Under the pieces are notes generated by a model. It ran no database searches. It worked only from the letters and a program-made list of their open reading frames with translations, and was not told where the DNA came from. 64,000 bases of DNA from Daldinia sp. FL1419 (lineage: Eukaryota > Ascomycota > Sordariomycetes > Xylariales > Hypoxylaceae): the NCBI GenBank assembly GCA_025201765.1, contig MU623489.1, positions 17,860 to 81,859 on the forward strand. Direction: 5' to 3'. The position numbers and the translations under genes are program-made. The stretch's first letter is position 1. Every line of letters starts with the position of its first letter. Positions 1 to 12,561 of the stretch are shown piece by piece.

Positions 1-1349
1 ATAGGACTCATTTTCCATCCTTTACGGCTAGCTCGTCTTGCTATTACATAGCCTCGCAGTATTCATTTTTATAGTTGCCGAGCAGCGGCGAGCTTGAGCC
101 TCTTAGTATAGAAAGACTTGAGATTCATGGGAGCCAACCAATTACCCAGATAATGATTAATGGCATGGAGCTTTGAATCTAGGGGTAAGACAGGAGGAAA
201 CAGAATTACAATGCTGATGAGCTCATCCATCCCAGCTAAAACTTAATAGTAGCATCTTACTTTGTACAGTCAGTAATATTGAAAGGTAGTACTAGGTAAG
301 TTGAGATATAAGTAGAGAAAACGATGAATAATTGCGGATTGCTGACGCCGGGTTATATCCCCGCTGCCCAGCAGCAATTATCGACATATATTCCTTCTTG
401 AGCCTCAGGTACGCCGAACCATTGGTTGCATCGTCATCTGTTGTCAGACTACCACATTCTAACACCATATAATTTCCTTGTCTAGCGCCCAAATCAGATT
501 TGAAAACTTTCTATTTAAATCTCTAAGCCAAATCTAACTGGTTTGCTTACCGTGATAGTTATTTTTTTAACATTCATCGGCTAAGCTCAGCTCACGCCTC
601 AATCTGGGAATTCGGTCCAAAATCTCATCTTGGGTTACTTTATTGGTTAGCTTAACATCAGATCTCCGAACAGGCCGGTACCTACTAGTTTGGAAGTATT
701 GGGAATGTGACGGCACGGGGAAGAGAACTCAACCGATATCGCTACTATTACTATTCACATGTGCTAATCCAACGATATCCGGCCGTTCGGTGTAAAATCG
801 CGGATAATACTAGTATACACGTTGGAATCTTATACGTAGTCAAATCTATGGAATATGTGATAAATTGAACTTGAAATATACTATAGGGCGAGCAAGCGTT
901 GTTATGGGAAATCGATTTTTCACATAAACTAAGACCCTCAGACTAGGGAATGTCGGGCGGTGTTTGTCCTTGGGATAATCGCACTGGTGGGTAATTTGCG
1001 CCATGGGTTGAATATAACCTCCTTACGTGCCTACCTAATGTTCATAAGTGAGACTACTTCTATACAATGTGACTAAAATGCCCAGAGGGGGCAGACTTCG
1101 TCCTAATGCACCCCATATATTATTTATATAGCTTCACCTAGCAAGTTATCGACTAGGTACGGTTAGTTAGATAGAAGGAGAATTCGCGGACGAAGTGAAC
1201 ATAAGGTATAAGTAGAACATCAAAGTCCCTAGAAAATCCGCTGAATAATGCTTATTATCTTAATAAAATGCTAAGGCTATCCTGCCTATGTGTATCATTT
1301 GTGCATCCCACCATAAATGCGTGTATTGTCTAGCTATTGGAGCTCTTGA
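1..1349. other. Gene-free stretch
   Basis: No ORF here has plausible coding character or recognisable motifs on either strand. It includes the 3' flank of the NIPA-like gene. AT-rich, with no clear repeats. Confidence 0.6.
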
Positions 1350-3085
1350 TCAAACGGCATCATCACCTCTAGGACTCCTCGGCCGCGATCTTTGATTAGA
1401 ATTCCTTCTCTCGCCCTCATCCTCCGGCTCATCTTGATACTGCCTCGTAGGACTTGAAACCCAGGACTGTCTCCTTTCGCTCTCCCCTCCTGGGGAGCTG
1501 GCTATTGCTACATCTGAATTGTTGTCGCGCTTTCCGCGCCACCACCTCAGCTTCCAAATTCCACCGAGAGCGTCTTGGACCCCGGCGCCTGCTGAACTCT
1601 TCCGCCGCATATGCTTGCGTGCTGTAAAGCCTGGGAACCCAGTTGACTTTCTCCGGCGCCGGAAAATTCTCCTTGGGGACTCTCCGCTGGGCTCAGCTGC
1701 TGTTAGGGAAACTGTCGATTCCCCCGATACTATCCTCCTGTCGCCCATTAATGGCGTATTTTCGCTGATCGCACTGCCGGGTACGGCGATCGATCGAGAT
1801 TTGGTGAATGCAGGTCTGGGCGTATCCTGATCTTCTAATTCATCCCATATCTCCGAACGCTCGTGCCAACGGCCCGTGGGTTTGCGACCTGGTGTGAGGG
1901 GCGTAGTCTCTACATTTGGCGCAAATGTGTTGTAGGTAGCCGGCGCAGCTTCGTCGACCAAACCCACTGAGTCCGAGTCCGTGGGGGATGACTCTTCTCC
2001 TTCCGTATCGTCTACTAGTCCCAACCCTGGTGTCAGAGTCGACTGCCCAACAGCAGGTGGATGCTGCTCGTCGCTAAGACGCCATGATAATGCTAGTACG
2101 CCGGAGAGTAGGATAGCAGTGCCCAATGCGATGAGCCCACCGTGTAAACGTGTAATGAGATCCGTCTGTCGAAAGTATATCAACCCGTCCAGAATAGCGA
2201 TGATGTTGTAAATGCAAAAGACAAGGGGGTATAATACTGAAGTGGATATTAATTTTAATCCACGATGTAAATAGTACAACTGGCTCAATGCCAGAGAAAC
2301 CAGTCCAAACACGAGCATCCATGACTCCCAATGAACAAATTGGTTCTCGCCGTCTGCAATTGTCCTAATGACAAGCTCAACAGCAGACTTGGCGAATAGT
2401 AAAGAATGGGCAGATAAGATGCCGCTAATGCATCCAAATACGAGACCACGGGCCAGCCGGAACCTAGCATTCTGCGAAAAGTTGCTGAGATGGTTGACCA
2501 GATCGATAACCACCGCCATCGAGACAACGAGCACGCCCTGGAGTGACATCCATAGGATGAAAGGCCACCTGCCGAGCAGATCTAGCAACTCTGGTAAACT
2601 ATGCGCGGGGGAAGGTATCGCGCCGAATATCGCTATTAAGGCCGCCCCGGTCGTAACGAGTGCGGTACCGTAGAAGGACCATCGCGTGAAAGGTTCACCT
2701 AATATTAAGGTTGCACAGACCGAGTTGAAGACTAGCCCGGCGGCTTGTAATGTCGATAGGACTGGTAAAGGTAGGGTAGAAATCTGTATCGTACTCCCGA
2801 AAATGTTGGAAAAGATAAACATGCCCATTCCTAACTGCCATCTCCGCCTTCGGTACGCTGGCCGCTGAAATTCGAGAGGATACTTTTCGTCTTCGAGCAT
2901 ATGCGACTTTCGCTGTAGAGTAAGGCCGAGTGATTGGACGCTCGTGGATACTAGGCCGACTAAGATACCAATCTATCAAGGGAGGCGAGAGACGTTAGTA
3001 ACGGGAAAAAGCATAGCGAAAGCTCGTAGGCAGCAGAATATACCGTGATGGTGCCCCCGGGGGAGAGGTCGCCAAATATACCCAT
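1350..3085 (-). CDS. NIPA-like magnesium transporter (DUF803 family)
   Basis: Two exons on the minus strand: 3085-3044 and 2972-1350, 554 aa. Exon 1 encodes the short start MGIFGDLSPGGTIT. The intron has a GTATAT donor, a perfect TACTAAC branch site and a TTGATAG acceptor, and the second exon continues into a first membrane segment (IGILVGLVSTSVQSLG). About nine hydrophobic segments fill residues 15-320, including the NIPA-type stretch LPVLSTLQAAGLVFNS and an EPFTRWSFYGTALV region typical of EamA/NIPA folds. The last ~220 residues are a polar, Arg/Ser-rich cytoplasmic tail, longer than in animal NIPA proteins. Family members move Mg2+ across plasma or endosomal membranes; that function is inferred from homology. 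Confidence 0.85.
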
Positions 3086-4604
3086 TGCGATAGTTTTATG
3101 CTAGGTCATCTGCGATACTCGCCAGATGAAAGAACGACTCGGCTGCCCATGAGACTCGAACTATCCAAGGCCTTTGACCTGCTACACCCAATTCGTAGTT
3201 GCGACAAAATAAGTGTAAATGGAGATTGGAACGCCACGCGAGTAATAAAAGGGACAAGGACGAGTAGAAGAACAACGGATGTGGTCGTAAGACGTAACGT
3301 CCGACACGTATGTATCTGTTGAATCGCAGGGTTCGAAATTGGATTGACGATGCGGTGAACTCGAGGGCCGTAGACGGTAGATGTTGCTCTAGTACAAGGA
3401 GCAGGGGTTCTCGCTCTAAAAAAAGAAGCGGTAATTTGAACAGCTAAGAACTGTTGAGTTGGCGACTAATAAGCCTAACCTAGTACTTTTCCCTCTTCTC
3501 AATAGGGCAAGGAAAAAACAAAGGGTGGGTTGAACTGTATAGTATAAGATAGAATAGGATATGGGCGATTACGACGATATAGTAGAGATAGACAAGTTTA
3601 TTATTTGAAGTAACTATCGGGCTAAGAAAAGACGAAGATGCATTTAATTTTGTAAAAGAAAAGAAACTTGGGGTAGAATGTAAAAAAGTGTTAAACTCTA
3701 TTCTAAGGGGTATGAGGTAATAGGTTAATGGGTAATAGAAGGTTAATGGGTAATTGCCCAAAGTAATTGGGGTTGATGATTCAATTTGGTCCGATGGCCG
3801 TTTTGGTTGGGGCGGGACGGCAACCTTGAATATTATTAGATTTCCTTTTTTTTTTTTTTAAACTTGGAATTCAAACGATTCTTCTTTTAACTCGTCTCTT
3901 AAATTTGTTCTACATAATGGAAGTTATGGTTAATTCTTATTTTATACTCTCTTGGAATAACCAAATAGTAACGAAAAAAAAAGGGTAATTATATGTAATA
4001 ACAGGTATGCAGCAGTGACAACGTATTGATTGAACTATTGAACCGTATCAAGTGCCAGTGATCATTGGCCACACCCCAGTGCATCAGTGACAAGACACAA
4101 GTCATTCTGCAGGGGCCACCAGACTCCAGATTTCTGCATCCAAGTGCATCGTGGTACAGCGGTTACTGCAATGGGGTTACAGCGGGTTTAGTCAACTAGC
4201 CACAGGGAACTGCCGCCGTTAGTCTATCCCAAACGTACCACTAAATACCTGTGGCTGATGCTGTACCTAAATAAGTTGAATGTATGTACGTACTTGCATT
4301 ATGTAGCTCAAAGCCGGGGGGTCAAGAAGGAGAGGGAGCACTGAGCTCTTACATAACATAACATTACATTTCATATGTCACCGGACCCAAGCTTCTATCA
4401 ATTCATTCAAAAGTTGCTGCACGTATTGTAGTATTGAACCATTCCGACAACCTTATTCAAGCCTGAGCTCCTGAGTTAACTTGGACGTAACCTTGATATC
4501 GTGTGGATTTGCTCAGAACCTTTGTCCAGCTGAGATATTCTCCAGCCCCGAACTCCTCTCGAAACCCCCCAACCACCAAATCTCCTCCTTATACTACCCT
4601 CAAG
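3086..4604. other. Divergent intergenic region, AT-rich
   Basis: Lies between the divergently transcribed NIPA-like gene and V-ATPase E and so contains both promoters. A short imperfect tandem repeat (18-bp unit beginning GGTTAATGGGTAAT, nearly two copies) sits at 3723-3754. No supported gene; the small minus-strand ORF at 3480-3761 is AT-driven. Confidence 0.6.
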
Positions 4605-5540
4605 ATGTCGCAAGTCCACGCCTTGTCCGACGACCAGGTAAATACCATCCCAGCCCGAAATCACGAACGACCATGCGTAACCCAGAAATTTCCAAGCTCA
4701 GGGCGGACAATAAGAGAAACATGGCCACAGCTAGACAAGCTAAACTATCAATACCGTACTAACCAACGATGTTCCCCTCGTGAAATAGGTCGGGCAAGAG
4801 CTCCGCAAGATGACGGCCTTCATCAAGCAGGAAGCCCTTGAGAAGGCGCGCGAGATCGAAATCAAGGCCAACGAGGAATTTAGTATCGAGAAGTCTAAGC
4901 TCGTGCGCCAGGAAACCGACGCCATCGACGCCGCCCACGCCAAGCGCCTCAAGCAAGCCGCCATGTCCCAGCAGATCACCCGCTCCACCGTCGCCAACAA
5001 GACCCGCCTCAAGGTCCTCGCCGCCCGCCAGCAGCTCCTCGACGACATCTTCACCGCAGCCTCCAAACGCCTCGCAGAGGGCACCAAAGATGCCGCCAAG
5101 CACCGCGTCGTTCTTAAGAACCTGCTCCTGGAGGGTTTATATGCTCTCTCCGAACCTGATATCCAGGTTCGCGCTCGAGAGGCCGATTACGACGTCCTAA
5201 AAGAAGCTATCCAAGACGCGGAGGGCGAGTACAAGAGCAATACGGGTAAAGAGACGAAGGTTACGATCGATGAGGCCAACGCATTGCCCGAGGGAAGGTG
5301 AGTTATACCGCTACTGTCCCCGAATTAGATATTTCGACAAAGCTGGTTTAGGTTGGGATGGCATGCTAATGATGAATTAACATATGCAGCTCCGGCGGAT
5401 TGATGATTGTAGGTGGCCAGGGCAAGATCGAGATCAACAACACCTTCGACGAGAGACTGAAACTCCTACAAACCAACGGTCTGCCCGCCGTGCGAGAGAC
5501 GCTATTCGGCAAGAACCCCAACCGGAAGTTCTACGATTAA
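4605..5540 (+). CDS. VMA4: V-type proton ATPase subunit E
   Basis: Three exons: 4605-4637, 4789-5297 and 5390-5540, 230 aa, the usual length for the family. It starts MSQVHALSDDQ, joins to VGQELRKMTAFIKQEALEKA, and ends with the conserved C-terminal block GGLMIVGGQGKIEINNTFDE followed by RLKLL. The N-terminal half is a long charged helix (EKAREIEIKANEEFSIEKSK) forming the peripheral-stalk coiled coil with subunit G; the C-terminal half is the globular head that contacts the A3B3 ring. It is a stator subunit of the vacuolar proton pump. Introns show GTAAAT and GTGAGT donors, with a TACTAAC branch in intron 1. Codon use is GC-rich at third positions, as expected for high expression. Confidence 0.96.
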
Positions 5541-5893
5541 AGAGAGAACCTCACGTCAAGGTCTATTTTACTCATGAGCGCTTAACGCAAAGCACATGTC
5601 AACAACGCTGGGCGCCGGCAGAAGCAGAGAGAAGAGGGCAGACAGGAGATTGTGTTTAAGGCGACGTCACGCTATTCTACCCGTCTGGCGAGTCTTGTAA
5701 AGTCGCATTTTGGGCACGGAATGTAGTGCCGTGCTATTATTTATTGGTTGTGCTCACTAGAAAGTCTGCTTGCTGTATATCATAAGGCGTTGCAAGGACG
5801 TCCGCATCAATAAAACACCATTTTACCCTCCACATTCTCAGTAGCTACACTGATAATTCTCATATCGTACTCTAGTCTATTCCTCCTTTCTTA
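5541..5893. other. Convergent 3' intergenic region
   Basis: 3' UTRs of V-ATPase E and of the convergent gene meet here. An AATAAA-like polyadenylation hexamer (caataaaacacc) is seen near 5810. No coding potential noted. Confidence 0.5.
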
Positions 5894-7803
5894 TTAGCTA
5901 ACTGCAGCGGCGGCGTTGTTCCGCTCTGCCTTCTTCTGCGCCCAGTTCTTCATAAACGCCCGTTGTTTGGGTATATTGGCGTCTTCCTTCGGCTCCGTGT
6001 CGAAAATGCTGGTCTTGGGTAGCGGCCGCGTGCGTACCGCGTATGTTAATCGTTTAGCTACCAGGTCTATAGATGCCTTGGTGACCTTGCGGGAGAGTAG
6101 GGTGCTATCATGGATCTTATCATGTATCACTTTAAGCCTAAACGTCAATGCATCGATATTGGCGTCGAACTTGCGGGCCGCGTCCTCTGTACCATCTCCC
6201 AAGTGTTGTTGCATGATAAAATCCGCATTGCTGATGACGACGTCTAGAAGCGCTACTAACGCACGCAAATTCTCGAAGTTGGTGGAAGCCCCGACGCGGA
6301 AATCACTAGAGTCTAGCCGATCCATAATTCGGGCTAGATTTAGACTTTCGTTGACGGGTTTACTACTTAGGTCCTGATCACGAAAGAGTATTACGGCTGC
6401 CATCCGTCGACGTAGATCGAGGAGCTTGGTTGTGGCCTTGGGCATATAATTAATAGGGACTGCCTGATGTATGGGCTCGTCTACGCTCTCATAGAGGTAA
6501 GAAGATATTGTCTTACACTTGATAATTGTTAACTTCAATACGTCTTAAGTTGAATAATAATAATAAAACTTACAGCTTCGTCCCATTGAGACATGTTCAG
6601 CCTTGATAATGCCGTGACAAGAGCTTCCATGGCAGCAGCGTGCTCAGAGCGAACTGTTGTACTGACAAGCGGATCAAGAGACATCCGCAGTAGTAACTTA
6701 ATAGCTCCTATTGCATTCTCTGTAGCCAAGTCTGGAGCCATGCACCCCAGGAGTTCGAGGAAAGCCACGAGACATGACCAGTCTCTTCGAGGATATGGGT
6801 CTTCCACTCTAGGCAAACTCTCAAGCTTAACGACCTTACTTGGAGAGTATTTAGGCCCGCCTAGTCTCTCAAGCATAGAGTATAGTCGCTTTTCGGTAAC
6901 AAGACGTTTAATACTACCAGGACACAGAGTCACTAGATTACAGTATTGCATGCGTAACTGAGTGTTTCTTTCAGCACAGACTTCATTTAAAACCCATAGG
7001 AATAGCTCATCCGGAAGTGCCCTGCCCTTAGAAGCAATGGCATGGGGTAAGCCGAGGATCACAGCTTGATCCCGCGTGCGCGAGTTGGCTAGGCATTGCC
7101 AGCACCCCTTTGCCCCCCTTTCTGGGAATGGACTCCTGGGAGGTTTAAATAGGGGCTGTTCGAGGTTGAAAAAATAGCATATTCTATGAGATCCGTCGGC
7201 TTTTGTGCGGTTCATAGCCCTCATCAACTTGTCGCCTTTGACATCTTCTTCATCATCTTCAAGGAGGTCTTTGGCCGTCTTTTGCAATAGCGTTGGATCA
7301 TTTTGAAGTTCTGTTAAAATTTGGTTATCTTCACTCTCATCACTCTGGTTAATGAGCTCATCTGCTATCCTAGCGCTCTCATCTGCCCGATCAGATTGTC
7401 GAGCATGGTTGATTAAGTACTTGAGGTCAAACTTATGCTTAGGCTGTATCGTCAATGGTGATTTGAGTGGATTGATTGGATTTGACGAAGCTAGCCTTTT
7501 CGCTTTCGGTGAGGAGGTTTGATCTGCTTCTCTTTGGTAAGGGGCAGGCCCGTTTTTCCGTTGAATAAACGCGGATATAGACTCTAACGAGTCATCCGAG
7601 TCATCGTCTTCATCCTCGGACCCTTTGATTTCATCAAACTGACCACGTAACTTCGGAGCGGGTTTCGGTGGTGTTTTAGGGGATGAGAACGAGGGTTGCA
7701 GATCCCGGACCGGCTCTAACGAAGAAGCCGGCTGGGATTCAGAATTAGTACTACGGCTGACAGCTTTGGCGAAGAAGCCTCTGATATCCCGATTTTGAGA
7801 CAT
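5894..7803 (-). CDS. Uncharacterised nuclear-type protein, possible Nse6/SLF2-like
   Basis: Two exons on the minus strand: 7803-6574 and about 6511-5894 (6517 is an alternative acceptor), roughly 615 aa. The start is the ATG giving MSQNRDIRGFF; an upstream in-frame TTG is not credible. The first ~210 residues are acidic, Ser/Pro-rich and disordered. From about residue 210 the protein is helical, with RICYFFNLEQPLF and GCWQCLANSRTRDQAVILG followed by HEAT-like helices to the end. The N-terminal NRDIRGFF resembles a PCNA-interacting box with Asn in place of the usual first Gln. The layout (disordered N-terminus plus helical domain with a WQCL motif) reminds me of the Smc5/6 cofactor Nse6/SLF2, but this is only an impression. 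The gene is convergent with V-ATPase E. Confidence 0.6.
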
Positions 7804-8138
7804 CGGCAAACAAAGGATATGTGAATATGTCGGTACCGACCTACGATGGATTTCATCGATTTAGGTCCCGTCAGAAACACCACCACACAAACATATAGTT
7901 ACAAAGTGATAAGCTAGATGCCTATTCAGCTCTACCTAGTGGCAGCTCTACCTAATGGTTAGAATGCTTGGCGGAATGCTGGGATGAAAACGCGTCGTAA
8001 AGACTAATTTGATGTGGGGCCGTCTTCAGGACGTGACGGTGAACGGGTCATGGCTTCCCGGAGACGGCGGAATAACGTTGAACCCCTTTTGAAACCTGGT
8101 TACATCCTATGGAAAGAGGTACCTGGGTACTTAGGTAC
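7804..8138. other. Upstream region of the Nse6-like gene
   Basis: Promoter-side flank between the minus-strand gene and the miniature transposon. It carries short TACCT/AGGTA motifs. No gene supported. Confidence 0.4.
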
Positions 8139-8140
8139 TA
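8139..8140. repeat. TA target-site duplication, left
   Basis: TA dinucleotide directly outside the left inverted repeat; the matching TA is at 8816-8817. Confidence 0.7.
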
Positions 8141-8815
8141 CAGTAAAACCCTGCCATAACAAATTAACTCGAACATGGAATTGGATTTGCTATAGCAGGG
8201 ATTCGTTATAAACCAGATTTACCCTTCTTAAGACTAAATATTTGTATAAGTACTTATATTTACTAGTAAAATTTACCTATTTCTTTGTATATAATACATA
8301 CTTATTATTATTTGCCTGGTTTTAAAAGTTTATTCTTTAACTTTACGAAATTGAATTACTTTTGCCTTTTTATTCAAGGCCTTTATAAGGTCTGAATCAA
8401 CTTGGTAATGCTATTCGTACCTGGGATATCTTCAATTTCAATATTTAGGTGATATTATCAACCTTATCATCACCCTTATCCTACATTAGATCGTATAAGC
8501 CTGTACCAAATTTGACTAATAAAACACCAAAATTCATACAATTTTTCATATCATAAACCTCATACTAACCCAATCAAATTAACTTATTCAATCCAACCAC
8601 TTGGAATTCCTTAAAATTCAACCCAACCACCCAAAAATTTTGAAATATCCTTTATTACATACAACAAATTGAATGGTGATTAATCATCAAAATTAATAAA
8701 TTTCATTATACGAAAAAATTCGTTATTTTACATACAAAAACCCGAAAATCGCAAAATTAATTCGCTAACGCGAAGATTCGCTATAAAGTAAATTCATTAT
8801 GGCAGGGTTTTACTG
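8141..8815. mobile_element. Non-autonomous Tc1/mariner (pogo/Fot-like) MITE
   Basis: A 675-bp element bounded by terminal inverted repeats: the left end reads CAGTAAAACCCTGCCATAA and the right end is its exact reverse complement over at least 19 bp. Sub-terminal sequence is also partly symmetrical (ATTCGTTATAAA on the left, ATTCGCTATAAAG near the right). Both ends abut TA, the target site used by Tc1/mariner elements, and the CAGTAAAACC start resembles pogo/Fot ends. The interior is strongly AT-rich with no ORF, so the copy cannot encode a transposase. AT enrichment may reflect RIP-type mutation, which I could not quantify. Confidence 0.85.
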
Positions 8816-11800
8816 TATGTATTTAAGGTGGGTAACGTGAGGTACCGAGGTGTAGGCTGCTAGGTGCCTGTGCTACCTAGACAATTTGAATCTTGGAACC
8901 TCCTGAAAACTAACCTAATCGGGTATGTTTCTTGGACAGTCCCAATGTGAGGTAGCTAAAAAAGGATAAAAAAAAGAAACTGGTTCGGGGTAAGGAAAGA
9001 TCCACCGGATTTAGGCTTGGCGGGGCTCGGGTTGGCTCCACTTGTTGCAGTTCCAAGATTACCAGTCTCCGTTGTGCATCGTATCTTGTTAGAGCAATAG
9101 CGTGTTAGCGTATTAGCACGTTGGTGTGTTAGCGCACCAGCCGGCATATCAGGGGTAACAGGGCGAAAAGCCCAATCCCTTAATGCCCTTCACAATTTCT
9201 TCCTGACAAAATCGACAAACAAGCACAACGATTTAAGGCTGCCAAGCCGCGCAGAATGATACGCATCGTAGTGCGTCTTCTACTTTTTTCCTCCCAAAAG
9301 TTGAAATAGGGGGGGCACTGACAACCTGTCTAACTTACCTGGTAGACACATACATGGGTATTGAGCTTGCAGCCTTATCCCTCATTCCTATTTACGAAGC
9401 ATGAATTTCCAGCTTTCTGAACTATCTGAATCATGATGAATTATTTGCAATCCTATTCATTCTTTAAGCGCCGATGTTTTGTATTTGATTCGCTCTGTCG
9501 CTTAAGTTCATGAGGCTGTATATGGGAATCTATGCTGTTTTAAGTTGATACACCAAAAAGCCAGCTGATTAAGACTCTAATTTAAGAAGTAGGACAGATG
9601 GGGAGCTGAGAATCTAATGTACACCGTATCCATCAATATGTATGTGCAATGCACGTATGCACGTATAACTAATGGACATATGTACTCCACGGATTTCGGT
9701 TGTAACATGGTTTCGGTCGAAAGAGACAGACGGCAAGTGACGCAAACGCTTATCAAACGTTAGCTGCGTTGCTTCGCCACCTCGATAATGTAATCTTATT
9801 CAGATCATGTCCCGTCCAACTAAGCAAGTGAAATAGATGAAGGTAAGTTGTATGAAGGTGTAACTTACGTCTTATATAATAACAGGCTTAGACGGCGGGA
9901 TAGCAAGGGACTGATAGCTGTAATGGTATAGCCGAAAAAGTTATAATTTCTCGACGTTGCTCTATCCTTACGAAGGCCCCCCCCCTTTACTACTTTGATC
10001 GGAATGTATGCTTAGTACATAGGCGTTGTGGTAAATCGCAAACCGAATCTCTGAGAACCAACTGCAACGCTACTACGGGGTATGATACCCCTAAGGGTGA
10101 GAAGGGCTAGGCAGGACTAGATCCGCCATTTCGGGGCTGCTCGGACTTACAATGAGTGACGCTCCGAATAATACAGGTGGATAAAAAGGTACTTATGCAG
10201 TACAGTGTTTCACACGGATAACTAGGAAAAGGTGGTTTAATTTGGACTTAACTCCAAGTTCATAACACAAAACACAAAACACAAAATGCATCCCACCTTT
10301 CCGTACAAAATGTTATGTTCTTTGCTCACGTTGTCCCATTCTCTGACGAAACACACCTACCTAATATATTAGCAACAGGCTCTAAAAAGGCAAGCGGAGC
10401 GAATTGGTTGGTTAAAACCCCCGAGTCACGACTCCTGAAGGATCTCTCACACCCCATCTGTGCCCTCCGATACCACTTACTAGATGAATCGATGATGTGC
10501 GTCGAAGACCCCTGTCGGACGAATGCACAAACCCATGCTGAACATGTATTTGTTTCCATACTTACTAAACTGCCGTAATGCCCTTGAAGGGTTTAAGGGC
10601 ATACTGAAGGGTATTCCATTTCAACGTGCAGAACGTGCAGCCTAAAAGCCCAGAATAGCTATTTTCCTTTGTGTTATTCTAGTCAGATTGCAGCAAAGCC
10701 CACTTGGAATCGGAACTTGACCATAATAAGTAATGCGAAAGATAATCTTCTCTTTTATTATAACCGTATAGGACGGATTAGCCACTAATTGGTTACACAT
10801 GGCTTTTCTACCAAGGCGGAGTCTGTATTGATATCACGCTACTCCCAAGAAGCACGAGTCCGAGGTGAACAAAGATGTAATCCACAAGCATAGCGCGGAC
10901 CTAATGTGTGGCGTAGGGGGCTATGGACGATAGCCGGGACAAATTGTTTGTCTAGGAGATCGTCGACGTGGAAGTGGTGATATTCTGACTCGAGATAGGG
11001 GATAAAGTCATACGCGAAGGATGATTTAGAACTATCCACGCTGCTACGCTACAACAATTTTAGCGCAGATTGTAGGGGTTCAAAGAATTAAGAATTTGGA
11101 GTGCTACCGAGGGGTAGTTACCAAATTCAGCCTCAAAAGAAAAAAAAATTTTAATACTAGTAATGGAATGCTCTGTAAGTTGAGGGAGGACGCGTGCGCG
11201 GGGAGCCCTGTAAACAGGTTGACAAGTAACTTTCTAATAAGATTCTTGGAAAAAGTAGGGGATATGTCTAGGTTAAATTCTTAAGTCAGATCCATTTCGC
11301 TCAAAGGTTTAGCAAGTATAATAAGATCTGATATGAATTCAGCTGAATGTTATCCAATACAATAATTTATTCCATTGCTGAGTTTTGAGGCTAGTTTTAT
11401 GAAATCCAAGATGTAGATTTGTTCTAAGAGATTTGTCCTACAGTGAGGATTCATATCCTGCATAACGAAAGATTCTTAGCCGAGATCATCAATTCTTAGA
11501 GGCATTTTCTTGGTGGATTGGGTGACACGAGGATATCATTAGTCGCCGTATTGGCCCAATGTAAGATAGTGTGCACAGTATAAGCCTGATTATCAAGCCC
11601 GTATAAATGTACACAATTCATAGGTATTGAACACCTCAGGTACTTTATATATGTACTGAATCATGTACATTTATATGTATAGGTAACAATTCCAAAAGAC
11701 GGAAGTACCTGGTAGAAGTAAATTCATTTGAAAAAAAGGCATACATTTCAAGGTTAGATAATTATTACATCTATTTTAACTTCTACTCGCTTTCGATTTT

Positions 11801-12561
11801 GTATCTTATTAGACATCATGGCTAATTTAACTTCCTCTCACAAAGAAGAGCTACATATGTAAATTTAGTGTAATCATAATAGTCGAGTGCAGATAAACAA
11901 ATAACCCAAGGGCAGCTAACAGCTCGAATTGAGGTATATATTTTTTCAAGATACATAAAATTGCGCCAATGTCTTGGGGTTCTTCCCCTGTTACCGCCGA
12001 GAAGATAGGTACATATACAAGCGCGCACTACATAGATAGCTACCTAAATACTGTATTAGTAAGGAGCATTTCGCGGATTCTGTAGGCTATTTGGGTAAGT
12101 GCATATGTAAGTACATACGCACACGCGACTTTGTACTACCTCCCAGCCCGTCTTGCTTACAGTGCCGACACAGTCTTCGGTGTACCTTTGAACCCCGGCC
12201 CTTCCGACGTAGCGATCAATCAAAAACTTCCATTGTTCCCTTTCCAATTCTGTCCTTAACGCCATCAACAACACGATCGCCCCCCCGGTACCAAGTAAGG
12301 GAAGCCGGAAAAGACGAGCGATCACAACCCATTTCCCTAGATGCAAACCTTTCCCGACGACAACATCGTAACGATAATATCGACCGACGATTCACTTTCT
12401 TTCCTTTTGGCGAACCCGACGCGATTGCATCCAATTGCCCGAGCCCTCCGCATTCAACATTAATCAAAGCCTCGGAAATTCATTCGCAAGAATCGTGGCC
12501 ACGGAAGGCCAGTCTGGCGGACACGTCGGGTTGAACGGGCTCTGCCCGCACCTCTCCCAAA
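8816..12561. other. Long gene-free stretch
   Basis: About 3.7 kb with only short, low-quality ORFs (for example 10315-10578 and 10839-11039) lacking recognisable motifs or splice context. It contains a run of C near 9979, a small ACAAA-rich run near 10265, and the promoter and 5' leader of the flippase gene at its right end. No repeats with clear ends were found. Confidence 0.5.

Noticed and set aside
10315..10578. 87-aa plus-strand ORF in the long gene-free region.
   Set aside because: Both strands are open here by chance; no motif, splice context or coding bias.
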